DNA of 64,000 bases, taken from contig JAFOFB010000022.1 in assembly GCA_017387505.1 (NCBI GenBank), forward strand, positions 19,464 through 83,463, written 5' to 3'. Within the stretch, counting starts at the first letter, position 1; each line of letters opens with the position of its first letter. Positions 26,725-35,231 of this stretch are shown in pieces. The notes under the pieces were generated by a model. That model was not told the DNA's origin. It saw only the letters and a list, made by a program, of their open reading frames with translations, and ran no database searches. A program made the translations under genes and the position numbers. Source of the stretch: Methanocorpusculum sp. (GTDB taxonomy: Archaea > Halobacteriota > Methanomicrobia > Methanomicrobiales > Methanocorpusculaceae).

Positions 26725-28013
26725 GACAGAACCTCCACAGATGAGGCCCCTGCCGAAAAGAGTGCAGATATGACCTGCTTTTCACGCTCGGTATCACGGA
26801 TTCCTCCAAGAATGAAGACTACGTCTCTTTGCTGTACTGTTGCGTCAGCGATAAGATAGGAGAGATTACTGATATCTCCAAGAGCACAGGAGACCACATA
26901 AATGCTGGTATCATCAAGAGAAGTACGCTCAGAGTTCTCTAAAAGCGTTGCTTCGGAGGTGATGTTTTTGATGTTCTGCTCAAATGTGGTTGGGTATCTC
27001 TTGTGAGAGAAAGATAATGCATTCTTGATTTTGGTTGAGAAGTCATTTTTCTCAGGGATGGAGGATGCCTCTTTCATGAGGGATGCTACATGTCTGTGAC
27101 GGAAAAGTGCAGTTTCACGACGGATTTTTCCGGCAAGAGAAAGACGTGCGAAAATCTCCTCCTTATGCTTAGAGGTTCCAATCCAGAGACAGTCTGCACC
27201 ACTGTAGACAATAACCGGGTATGAGTCTCTCCTATTCAGTCGCTCAATAGCACCGACAGCAGCATCAGCAAAAGCTGCAACTGTTTTTTCAGGTGTCCCT
27301 TCTTCCGGTAAATCAAAAACCAGGATTGGATTAGCTCCTGAAGAATCGGTTTTCATCTGAACATATAGTTCGTCATATTTTGCAGAAAGCTTCCAGTTGA
27401 TATCTGAGACATTATCTCCTATGGCGTATGGTCGGTAATACCGTGCCTCAGTTCCGGAAATTAATGCAAAGTAATCACGCTCTTTGGCATCTTCAATTGG
27501 TGAAAATCCATCCTGATTAAATGTTGCGGCGATTCCTGCAGAATAGACCTTTAGCTCGGGTGATTTTGCGTAAGGTACAGGGATTGTTGTTTTGAAGAAT
27601 GCGTCCTGAGCCGAAACGGATATTCCCCCAAAGGAAGAACGGCCGGAAACTGGAATTCTTAGAAGGTATTCTGTATTTCCGTTTTTTATGTCGAAACTTC
27701 CCTGAACGAGAACAGAACCTGTAGGTGGAACATCAGACATAGATACTGACAGGTCTGTTTTTTTGGCGGAAACTGATGTTGTTACCCGGACGTTCCCTCC
27801 TTGAGTTAAAATTGCAGAGTCTGCTTCACGGGAGATTGTAAGAGATTCAGTATATGAGCGCAGTTCCTGCAGGAAAGAGAGACCGCGAATCAGAAGAAAA
27901 GCAAGGATACCAAGCCCGACAGCAGCAGCATTCCCACTGTTCATAAGCCATGCATATACAAATGCCGGCACCGCAAAAAGAAGAAGGAGAAGGGAGAGCG
28001 GGGTTGGATACAT
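26721..28013 (-). CDS. DUF58-domain protein
   Basis: A 430-residue protein with two hydrophobic helices at the N-terminus, an extracellular-type beta domain, and a C-terminal DUF58 domain. The DUF58 signature ARYYRPYAIGDNVSDINWKL is present near residue 185, followed by a von Willebrand-like fold (ANPILVFDLPEEGTPEKTV). DUF58 proteins are regular partners of MoxR ATPases, thought to act in assembly or maturation of surface complexes. It lies five bases after moxR. Confidence 0.88.
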   Translation of the reverse strand: MYPTPLSLLLLLFAVPAFVYAWLMNSGNAAAVGLGILAFLLIRGLSFLQELRSYTESLTISREADSAILTQGGNVRVTTSVSAKKTDLSVSMSDVPPTGSVLVQGSFDIKNGNTEYLLRIPVSGRSSFGGISVSAQDAFFKTTIPVPYAKSPELKVYSAGIAATFNQDGFSPIEDAKERDYFALISGTEARYYRPYAIGDNVSDINWKLSAKYDELYVQMKTDSSGANPILVFDLPEEGTPEKTVAAFADAAVGAIERLNRRDSYPVIVYSGADCLWIGTSKHKEEIFARLSLAGKIRRETALFRHRHVASLMKEASSIPEKNDFSTKIKNALSFSHKRYPTTFEQNIKNITSEATLLENSERTSLDDTSIYVVSCALGDISNLSYLIADATVQQRDVVFILGGIRDTEREKQVISALFSAGASSVEVLS

Positions 28014-28018
28014 ACTGC

Positions 28019-28981
28019 TTATCTCACTGGAACTGATTCAAGAATTGCAGAGATAACAGATGGTACGGTAACACCTGTAAGCTGTGCCTCACGTTTCAGC
28101 ATAATGCGGTGTGAGAAAACATAAGGTACAAGGTGTTTTACATCATCCGGGATGATATAATCTCTTCCCTGAATTGCGGCATATGCCTGAGCTCCGCGAA
28201 GGAGGGCAAGAGAGCCCCTGGTACTGACTCCAAGTTTTACATCACTGTGTTTCCTGGTTGCAGTCACTAAATCTGCAATGTATCCTAAGATATCCTCACT
28301 TGCATAGACTGTGCGGACAGCTTCCTGCATTTTTGCGATATTCTCTGGAGTTGTAATGGCAGTCTCTTTGGCAAGCAGACTCTTTAAATCTAAATCCCGA
28401 TTCATATCGCGGGCAAGGATTTTCATCTCATCCTCAGCAGAGAGCGGGTTTACCTGTACGTTGTAGGTGAATCTGTCCTTCTGTGCTTCGATAAGCATGA
28501 AGGTACCTTCCATTTCATACGGGTTCTGAGTGGCGATAACCATAAATGGACTGCTAAGCTGGTAACGCTCGTTATCAATGGTTACCTGACGCTCTGCCAT
28601 AGCCTCAAGGAGAGCACCCTGTGCCTTTGGAGTTAAGCGGTTCATCTCATCTACTAAGAAGATGTTTGAGAAGACCGGACCTTTGGTAAAGGTGAAACCG
28701 CTTTCTTTAGTATATGTCCGCATTCCAAGGATATCAATTGGCTGAATATCAACAGCACCCTGCAGACGGCCAAAAGTTCCACCAATCTTTTTAGCAAATA
28801 GTTTGCAGTCACTGGTTTTTGCAGTTCCAGGAACTCCTTCGATTATAATTGTACCATCACTTAAGAGAGCAATGGTTAATGTGTTAATAAGCTCATCATA
28901 TCCTACGATAAACTTCTGCAGAGACTCCTGCATCTTTTCATAGAATTCACGTACTTCTTTCATATCTGGTTTTTCACTCAT
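28019..28981 (-). CDS. moxR: MoxR-family AAA+ ATPase
   Basis: A 320-residue AAA+ ATPase. Walker A is IIEGVPGTAKTS near residue 50, Walker B FLVDEMNRLTPKAQGALLEA near 110, and sensor 1 VIATQNPYEMEGT near 150. MoxR proteins act as chaperones that assemble or activate protein complexes with DUF58/von Willebrand partners. I choose 28981 as start (MSEKPDMKEV), because the ATG at 28999 would lie inside the upstream DUF4350 gene; at 28981 the two genes almost touch. Confidence 0.92.
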   Translation of the reverse strand: MSEKPDMKEVREFYEKMQESLQKFIVGYDELINTLTIALLSDGTIIIEGVPGTAKTSDCKLFAKKIGGTFGRLQGAVDIQPIDILGMRTYTKESGFTFTKGPVFSNIFLVDEMNRLTPKAQGALLEAMAERQVTIDNERYQLSSPFMVIATQNPYEMEGTFMLIEAQKDRFTYNVQVNPLSAEDEMKILARDMNRDLDLKSLLAKETAITTPENIAKMQEAVRTVYASEDILGYIADLVTATRKHSDVKLGVSTRGSLALLRGAQAYAAIQGRDYIIPDDVKHLVPYVFSHRIMLKREAQLTGVTVPSVISAILESVPVR

Positions 28982-28983
28982 GA

Positions 28984-29832
28984 TTAACTCCTTCTCCAAA
29001 GGTAAATAATCCCTCCTCCAAGGAAGATAATGCCAAAGAGACCAACTCCTGCTGCCGGGAACTGGTGAAGGAGGGAGAGTAATCCTGTAATTCCCCCTCC
29101 GTCTGTGGTTTTTGTTTCTGCCTGGTAAACATATGTGTCTTCTGCAAGGAGAGCAGAGAGTACAGCCATGTTTTCCGTGTGCTTTCTGTCAAGCATGTTG
29201 TTGACAAATAGTGACGGGTCGGCAATAACCACAATCTTTCCGTTGCTAATAGTTTCTGATGCCGCAAGAGAATAAACTTTCAGTGTTTCATCCTTGTCTG
29301 CAGTGTTGTCCCCGTCTTTGTCAACCCATGCAAGATGTGATGTCTGGATAATTGTCTCTCCTCCGGTAACATATCCGGGGTAGTTGAAGAAGATATGTGA
29401 TACATTTGTTCCAAGGAGGTTTGCCAGAGCATCTGCACGGAACAGACCGGAATCCTTGTACTCCATATTAGATGAACGTACTTCTGCGTCATGCACCTGT
29501 ATACTGCATCCGATATCTGTCAGGAAAGAGTTGGTGTTTCCTTCCTGATCAAATATGAGAAGTACGTTTCCAGATTGCAGATACTCTAAAAGTCCCTCTC
29601 CTGTGAAGTCAGCAGACGGGGCAATTATGAGAAGTATGGTGCCGGACTTGTCGCTTATGTCTTTGGCATACCACACACACTGCTCATCAGATATGTCACC
29701 GAAAAACTCAGATGTTCCGTTCCATCCGGAATTATATCGTGAATACTCATCTGATGTTCCGGCAAACTGCCCAAGGGTAACTGTAACGGTGAGGATGACT
29801 ACAATTAGGGCAACAACGGTAAGTTTTCTCAT
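28984..29832 (-). CDS. DUF4350-domain membrane protein
   Basis: A 282-residue protein with an N-terminal hydrophobic helix (signal anchor), a Rossmann-like extracellular domain typical of DUF4350 (ILLIIAPSADFTGEGLLEYL and NGKIVVIADPSLFVNNML) and a C-terminal helix GVGLFGIIFLGGGIIYLW ended by WRRS. DUF4350 is commonly found with MoxR and DUF58; its biochemical role is unknown. It precedes moxR directly in the operon. Confidence 0.85.
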   Translation of the reverse strand: MRKLTVVALIVVILTVTVTLGQFAGTSDEYSRYNSGWNGTSEFFGDISDEQCVWYAKDISDKSGTILLIIAPSADFTGEGLLEYLQSGNVLLIFDQEGNTNSFLTDIGCSIQVHDAEVRSSNMEYKDSGLFRADALANLLGTNVSHIFFNYPGYVTGGETIIQTSHLAWVDKDGDNTADKDETLKVYSLAASETISNGKIVVIADPSLFVNNMLDRKHTENMAVLSALLAEDTYVYQAETKTTDGGGITGLLSLLHQFPAAGVGLFGIIFLGGGIIYLWRRS

Positions 29833-29836
29833 GTAA

Positions 29837-31012
29837 TTACTGTTTTAGGATTTTTCCTGCGAGTTCTGCAAGTTTTGCGATATCCTCTTCACCTGTCTTT
29901 GGTGCGTAGCGAATCTGTTCGTAGTGTTTAATGAATTCAGTTAATTCAGCAGTTGGTTCTCCAAATTCGAGAAGCTGTCTTGGGGTAAGGGATTCACTGT
30001 GGGGTATTCCGTGTTTGTCTGCGAGATGTAATAATACTGCTACGTAACACTCTTTTGGTGTGGCAAGCATCAGTTCAGGTTTTGATATTACAGTAGGTAT
30101 TTCCACAGATTCTGCATTCTCTTCTGTTGAAACATCTATTCTCTCTTCTGTTTGAGTCATTTCCTGAACTCGAGTTGGTGTATCAACAGGTTCAGAGACA
30201 GAACGTTTACGAAGAACCAGAACAACAACTCCTGTGACAAGAATCACTGCAATAACTGTTCCTACAATAATTGGAATGATTGGGATGCCATTTTCAGGAT
30301 TCTGGTTTGGTGTTACTGTCTCATTTTGATCTGGTTTTTCAGTGACATTGAGAGATGAAGTATTTGTTGTGTTCAGGATAGATGGATTTGTTAAATTCTG
30401 TATCGTGGTGTTTGTAGTATTCAGAGTTGTTGTATTGGTGATATTCAGTATTGAGGTATTTGTGGAGTCCAGAACTGTAGTATTGGATGTATTCTGAACA
30501 GATAGGTTGGAACTACCATCTACTGATATGTCTGATGTTTTGAAAGGGACGGTATTTTGTGCCTTTTGCTCTTCATACATCTGAAGCAGCGTGTTGTACA
30601 GTTCGTCTTCTCCTTCATCAAGATAGTACTCGAACCAGTTGACACCGTAATTCAGATAAATCCATGATTTATCAAAATTCTCTAAGTCTTCATACATCCA
30701 ATCCTCACCGTATTCAAGTAAGAACCTCTCTTCCCATGGTTCTAATACAGAGTTGGAAGGAACTGCATTTTGTGCGGCCAAATTCTGGTACATCAAGGAA
30801 AGTTCGTTATAACGCTCTTCGTCGTTTCCTTCGTATAAGAAGTATTCGAACCACTGATTTCCATAGTCCTCATACATCCAGTACTCGCCGTACTCTTCTA
30901 AAAATTCTTCTTCCCATGGTTCAAGTGTGTCTGCAGATACTGCAGATACAAAGACTGCTGACAGCAGTAGAATCAGTAAAGTTACTGCATATAATTTATT
31001 CTTTGTTTTCAT
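29837..31012 (-). CDS. Secreted/anchored DUF4129 protein with sequon-rich linker
   Basis: A 391-residue protein: signal sequence (YAVTLLILLLSAVFVSAVSA), two tandem acidic aromatic repeats each starting LEPWEE and containing YGE-x-WMYED and WFEY, a linker at about residues 170-240 with 13 N-x-S/T sequons, one transmembrane helix (PIIPIIVGTVIAVILVTGVV), and a C-terminal cytoplasmic DUF4129 domain (ESLTPRQLLEFGEP). The start at 31012 places the signal at the N-terminus; it overlaps the upstream gene by 17 bases. Probably a glycosylated surface protein. Confidence 0.85.
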   Translation of the reverse strand: MKTKNKLYAVTLLILLLSAVFVSAVSADTLEPWEEEFLEEYGEYWMYEDYGNQWFEYFLYEGNDEERYNELSLMYQNLAAQNAVPSNSVLEPWEERFLLEYGEDWMYEDLENFDKSWIYLNYGVNWFEYYLDEGEDELYNTLLQMYEEQKAQNTVPFKTSDISVDGSSNLSVQNTSNTTVLDSTNTSILNITNTTTLNTTNTTIQNLTNPSILNTTNTSSLNVTEKPDQNETVTPNQNPENGIPIIPIIVGTVIAVILVTGVVVLVLRKRSVSEPVDTPTRVQEMTQTEERIDVSTEENAESVEIPTVISKPELMLATPKECYVAVLLHLADKHGIPHSESLTPRQLLEFGEPTAELTEFIKHYEQIRYAPKTGEEDIAKLAELAGKILKQ

Positions 31013-32657
31013 GATATGTCTCCTGAATTTTTTTGGCAATATATTTCATTTTTGTTAAGTCACTCTCTCTAATTTCAATATAGGCATAGTGTAAATACTC
31101 ATACTCTGTTATGAATTCACCAATGTCATCAGTTACATCACCTATCTCGCGCAGTATCTCACGCGGTGTTTTCACTTCTGTATTGCTAATTCCTTCATAA
31201 TGGGAGATAACAGAAATAGTCTCATGATAGAGAACACGCAGTTTATCTGAATCTCCAGTCTTTGCTGAACCACTGATTATCTTACGAATCTTTTTTACAA
31301 TCTTTTGAGTAGCAGTCGGTTTTACTACATTCAGTTCTGTTACTTCAAATTCTGTATTATCAGGTAAAGCAGATGTTTTTCTCTTTCGGAAAATCCTAAT
31401 ACCAATAAATGCGGCAACACCAAGAACTGCTGCACCTAATATTGGCAGAAGGAATGACTGAGAGACTTTAACGGTAAATGGCTCGCTAACACTTCTTTCA
31501 AGAGGGAATGATACGTCAGAGAATTCAGCATACACTTGATAAACTCCGTCTTCAAGTTCTGTCTGAATAGTGAATACACCATTTTTATTTGTTACATTAG
31601 TTCCAAGAAGACCAATTCCATCTGCATAGACATCAACCTTTGCACCAGACACCCACACTTCATTTACTGTTTGCAGTCCTCCGGTAATGGTTACTGTGTT
31701 TCCGCTAACTTTAGCAGAACTTATGAAGACAGAGGTATTTGTTGTTAGTATGGTTATTGTGTCTTGTTTGGATACTTTTCCCTGGCTCTGAATAGATATT
31801 GTGTGCAGTCCTTTAGAGATATTTGTGATTTTGAAACTCTTGGTAAATGCGCCAGGTTTATTTAAATTCACAGTTCCCCACACACGTGTATCTAGATAAA
31901 TCTCATGTTGTCCTGATAATTTCGAACTTCCCTCAATTAACAGTGTATCTCCATACACAAATGTATCATCAGATATTGTAAATAGAATTGGTAAATCTGA
32001 TGGAGTTGATGGGAGTGATGACAAGGCATTTGCGGCTACTTTGTTAACCGTTGAGACAGCCTGATCCATGTGGGATGTGTCAAGATCCTGTTTCTTTGCT
32101 GTCTCAATTACTTTATCTGCTGTTTGTGAGTAGGTCTCAGCAGTCAGTGTAATCTCTTTGGATAATGCCTGCATCTCTGAGTAAAGGGCGGCAAGTGATG
32201 AGGCATCAACAGAACCATCACGGATTTCCTGCTTAATCTCTTCCATTCTTGCAACATCTGAGTTTAAAACTTCAAGTGCAATATTTAACTCTTCAGCAGA
32301 AATGCGGAAATCATTTAGTTCAGTATTGCCAAGATTGATTTTTGCATTGTTGGATTTCAGACGTTTGATGAGATTTGCATATTCTTGAAGCTCACGCTCA
32401 GAATACGCAAAGTCTTTTGCATCAATTTCAAGACTAATCTTTGAGCTTTGAAGCATAATCTCTGCCATCAACGGCAGAATCGTCTCAGCCTCTTCTGTTG
32501 TCATCACAGAGACTGCACTAACATCTTTATGAGATGGAGAATACGCATCATCTGATGCTTCATAGAGAACTGTACCACCACTGAGTCCCAAAACTACAGC
32601 AAAGAGAATAAGTGCAAGTCCCGCAAGGACAAATGGAAGAACCGATTGGCGTTTCAT
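30996..32657 (-). CDS. Membrane protein with coiled-coil, Ig-like and DUF4129 domains
   Basis: A 553-residue protein. After an N-terminal anchor (VLPFVLAGLALILFAVVLGL) there is a helical, coiled-coil-like stretch to about residue 210, then beta-sandwich Ig-like repeats (TVTITGGLQTVNEVWVSGAK), a second helix (FLLPILGAAVLGVAAFIGI) and a cytoplasmic DUF4129 domain (VKTPREILREIGDV). It pairs with the next gene, which ends in the same kind of domain. It overlaps the small membrane protein gene upstream by four bases. Confidence 0.82.
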   Translation of the reverse strand: MKRQSVLPFVLAGLALILFAVVLGLSGGTVLYEASDDAYSPSHKDVSAVSVMTTEEAETILPLMAEIMLQSSKISLEIDAKDFAYSERELQEYANLIKRLKSNNAKINLGNTELNDFRISAEELNIALEVLNSDVARMEEIKQEIRDGSVDASSLAALYSEMQALSKEITLTAETYSQTADKVIETAKKQDLDTSHMDQAVSTVNKVAANALSSLPSTPSDLPILFTISDDTFVYGDTLLIEGSSKLSGQHEIYLDTRVWGTVNLNKPGAFTKSFKITNISKGLHTISIQSQGKVSKQDTITILTTNTSVFISSAKVSGNTVTITGGLQTVNEVWVSGAKVDVYADGIGLLGTNVTNKNGVFTIQTELEDGVYQVYAEFSDVSFPLERSVSEPFTVKVSQSFLLPILGAAVLGVAAFIGIRIFRKRKTSALPDNTEFEVTELNVVKPTATQKIVKKIRKIISGSAKTGDSDKLRVLYHETISVISHYEGISNTEVKTPREILREIGDVTDDIGEFITEYEYLHYAYIEIRESDLTKMKYIAKKIQETYHENKE

Positions 32658-32917
32658 AGAATAATATCAATGACCTTCATCAGGATAATGATTCCAAAGA
32701 TTCCAACGCCTGTTCCAAGCATGACTAACTGATAAGTTCTCCATTTCGGGCGAAGAGTCGAGAGGGAGATGAATTCCGTAATAATCAATGCTCCGATTAA
32801 CCAGAGCACGAAAAAGATTTCAATGTTTATCAATCGCGCCAGAATCATTACAAGGGCTACGCAAAACATCCATCCGACAAGGATTCCTGCCGCAAGTAAT
32901 GTTTTTCCTGAAGCCAT
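32654..32917 (-). CDS. Small three-helix membrane protein
   Basis: An 87-residue protein with three hydrophobic helices and no recognised family. It is the first gene of the nine-gene operon that runs to 25339: the stop overlaps the next start by four bases. A TATA-like stretch (TATATA on the minus strand near 32925) lies just before it, which would make the transcript start close to the ATG. Confidence 0.65.
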   Translation of the reverse strand: MASGKTLLAAGILVGWMFCVALVMILARLINIEIFFVLWLIGALIITEFISLSTLRPKWRTYQLVMLGTGVGIFGIIILMKVIDIIL

Positions 32918-32961
32918 AACTATATATTGGCCATAGAGAGAACAATAGTTTCTGGTTCTTT

Positions 32962-33909
32962 CTATGAGCGCTCCGCAACCATAGACAGTAAATCCTCTCC
33001 GTCCTCAACATCTTTGAGCCTTTTGTCTCCGATAACAAGAGTTGAACCGATCTTCTTTTCTTTACTGTAATCAGTCACCACACAAAGCGAGTGGGTTCCT
33101 GAAATCTGCGAGATGTTTCCAAGAAGCTCGGCTCTCTGGACTGTCTTTTGCGGTGTTCCGTAACAGGTTAGGATTGTTTCGTTCTCAAACACAGCAAAGG
33201 CATGGAACGGGGCGCGTCTTAGTTCATGAACACTGATTCCAATGGATCTTAGGTGTTCTTCAGGTTTTTCCTGTGTCTCGCCTTCGGTTCTTGCAGACGG
33301 AAGGGATGCCGGAGTTCTTTCCTCTTCTACCGGTACGTAATTTAACAGGTCTATCGGCATTACAATATCGTCATCGAAGAACTCTTCGAGGCGCATTGCC
33401 ATCTCAAGAGTTGTTCCCATGCCGCTTTCGTATTTGCTGACAGTTCTCCTCGAAACTCCTAATGCATGGGCTAAGTCTCCCAAAGACATAGCCATGCTTT
33501 CGCGAAGTTCGCGAAGGCGGTCTGCGTCAATATTTACATAAAGACCGCCAGGCGATGCATAAACAAGCGGCATCTCTCCTTCAGCCAGATAATCATACAA
33601 AGTAGCCGGGGATATTGCGTTGATGCCGTATCTTAAGTAGATAGCACCGCGTTCAAGCGGGATATCGCGGGCGCGTTCTCCGATAATAAGAGGCACTGCG
33701 TGAAGGTGGCTGGCAATTTTATCCAGATCCCATGCCACATCTTCATTTACGCTGTCAATCTGAGATACAACTTTTATCACAAACAGATTTTCTCCGTTGG
33801 TCGTCATCAGATCAAAACTGCGTGGGCGAATCTCGCAGCGTTCTGAGACATTGTATCCAGTCATTAGAAGGATACTTACGACATTTTGGAGAAGTCTGTC
33901 TGAAGACAT
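32962..33909 (-). CDS. Archaeal XRE-type HTH regulator
   Basis: A 315-residue putative transcription regulator. The N-terminal 120 residues resemble a restriction-endonuclease-like fold of the archaeal MJ1164-type regulators, and the central helix-turn-helix is MSLGDLAHALGVSRRTVSKYE at about residues 140-160. The C-terminal domain is unknown. I choose the start at 33909 (MSSDRLLQNV); the ATG at 33924 lies in an AT-rich promoter-like stretch. It is next to the MoxR operon and could control it, but that is inference. Confidence 0.82.
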   Translation of the reverse strand: MSSDRLLQNVVSILLMTGYNVSERCEIRPRSFDLMTTNGENLFVIKVVSQIDSVNEDVAWDLDKIASHLHAVPLIIGERARDIPLERGAIYLRYGINAISPATLYDYLAEGEMPLVYASPGGLYVNIDADRLRELRESMAMSLGDLAHALGVSRRTVSKYESGMGTTLEMAMRLEEFFDDDIVMPIDLLNYVPVEEERTPASLPSARTEGETQEKPEEHLRSIGISVHELRRAPFHAFAVFENETILTCYGTPQKTVQRAELLGNISQISGTHSLCVVTDYSKEKKIGSTLVIGDKRLKDVEDGEDLLSMVAERS

Positions 33910-33948
33910 AGTTTTATAAAACAATATGGATTGCTGTTCTATAAAACA

Positions 33949-34356
33949 TTACTGATTTTTAATTCCTGTTGCCTGACGCACCTCAATCTCTTCCATCTCG
34001 TCAATGAACGGGAGAAGACATTTGAGATACGGGCGAAGACCTACTGGGGTTTCTAAGACGCCTGTGTCAATGATTTCTGCTGCAAGCGGCTGTTCCTTTA
34101 ACATCTGCTCAACATTTGCAGCAGGACCTACAATCTGCTTCATCTGTTTTTGCATATTCTTAAACCAGTCTTCAATCTCTAAGACCGGTCTAAAGTCCAT
34201 GTCGGTGAAGCGGTATTTTTTGATATCCTCTTCCACGGTTGAGTTTGCCGCAATTTCTTCATCCATATACAGATAGACATTGATTTTCTCGCGGATACGA
34301 AAATCTCTTAATGTCAGAAGATCAACAGTGTCTCCTGGTTTTGGATATTCAGTCAT
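33949..34356 (-). CDS. Conserved-looking hypothetical protein
   Basis: A 135-residue soluble acidic protein without recognised motifs. It has a central helix-rich part (WFKNMQKQMKQIVGP) and a charged C-terminus. Same strand and close to the regulator gene upstream and downstream, so possibly cotranscribed. I cannot name its family. Confidence 0.6.
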   Translation of the reverse strand: MTEYPKPGDTVDLLTLRDFRIREKINVYLYMDEEIAANSTVEEDIKKYRFTDMDFRPVLEIEDWFKNMQKQMKQIVGPAANVEQMLKEQPLAAEIIDTGVLETPVGLRPYLKCLLPFIDEMEEIEVRQATGIKNQ

Positions 34357-34394
34357 ACATAGGATTTGGTTTCTGCCTGTAAAATAAACACCGG

Positions 34395-34757
34395 TTATTC
34401 GATAATCAAAATCGAGCCTGATGGTCCTACTGATATCTCTTTTGAACTGCCGTAAGTTTCAACGATTCCTGTAACTCTGATTCTGTCTCCTGTTTTGTAG
34501 AATATGTTATCAGCTCCTCCTTCTACAAATACTGTAACTCCTGAGACATCCAAAAGCACATGGCCTCCTGTCGAAGTTATCTTTGATTCGAGGATAATTC
34601 CCTCATATGTTACGCGCGTTTTTTCCGGAGTCTCTGGTGTGTATTGGACAACTCCTGCATCCGGATACAATACACCAAAGCAGAGATAGAAAATGATGAG
34701 AATGACAGTCACAGTGAAAAGCACGCCAAGGGCTTTTTTCTCCATTTTCGTCAGCAT
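34395..34757 (-). CDS. Membrane-anchored OB-fold protein
   Basis: A 120-residue protein with one N-terminal helix (ALGVLFTVTVILIIFYLCFG) and a C-terminal beta-barrel resembling the OB-fold/tRNA-anti type (KTGDRIRVTGIVETYGSSKE). Such small archaeal proteins are predicted to bind nucleic acid outside or at the membrane, but no function is proven. The start could also be the ATG four codons later at 34745. Confidence 0.7.
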   Translation of the reverse strand: MLTKMEKKALGVLFTVTVILIIFYLCFGVLYPDAGVVQYTPETPEKTRVTYEGIILESKITSTGGHVLLDVSGVTVFVEGGADNIFYKTGDRIRVTGIVETYGSSKEISVGPSGSILIIE

Positions 34758-34843
34758 GGATTAATATTTGTCTTATCGGACAATTAATTTATTCTTGTCA
34801 TTTTTGTTTGGTAATTGGCGAACTACTCTTGTTTGTCATAATT

Positions 34844-34885
34844 ATTGTTCGTTTGGTTTAGAACAATTCTGCAAAGATTTATATA
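34844..34885 (+). promoter_or_regulatory. Operator-like inverted repeat and TATA box of the winged-helix gene
   Basis: ATTGTTC (34844-34850) and GAACAAT (34861-34867) form a perfect seven-base inverted repeat with a ten-base spacer. The TATA box TTTATATA follows at 34878-34885, and the ATG at 34907 lies about 25 bases after it, so the transcript is probably leaderless. The repeat is placed to bind a regulator just upstream of the TATA box, perhaps the product itself. Confidence 0.5.
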
Positions 34886-34906
34886 TTTTAAAGACAAATA
34901 TTATGT

Positions 34907-35149
34907 ATGCAAAGAAGAACCATGCCTCAATCCTGTATTACTATCCTGCAGCACCTGGAAGTAACTGGCTCACAGACCCACAAAGATCTTGTCCTTGCGA
35001 CCGGACTCGCTCCTCGTACTGTCAGATATGCACTTCGCCGCTTAAAGGAAAACGGATTAATCATCGAGAAGTTCAACTTCCGTGATGCAAGACAGATGCT
35101 TTACTTCCCAAACACTATGACAACTTCTCAGCCGACGGCATCTGCATAA
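34907..35149 (+). CDS. Small winged-helix transcription regulator
   Basis: An 80-residue protein that is almost only a winged helix-turn-helix of the MarR/ArsR-like kind: ITILQHLEVTGSQTHKDLVL, then the recognition helix LAPRTVRYALRRLKENGLI. The start at 34907 agrees with the TATA box; an internal ATG at 34922 is the alternative. It stands alone between the OB-fold gene and nreA, and may regulate itself or its divergent neighbour. Confidence 0.8.
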   Translation: MQRRTMPQSCITILQHLEVTGSQTHKDLVLATGLAPRTVRYALRRLKENGLIIEKFNFRDARQMLYFPNTMTTSQPTASA

Positions 35150-35169
35150 GTCCAAACCCACTCCCTCTC

Positions 35170-35205
35170 TTTTATTTTTAAAAAAGAGATACTCAGACAG
35201 CAGTA
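35170..35205 (+). terminator. Terminator-like hairpin after the winged-helix gene
   Basis: CTCTCTTTT and AAAAAAGAGA can pair around a short T/A loop in the convergent gap between this gene and nreA. The A/T-rich symmetry would serve both directions. Confidence 0.35.
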
Positions 35206-35231
35206 CGCAGCACAGAAAAAAAACCGCAGAA

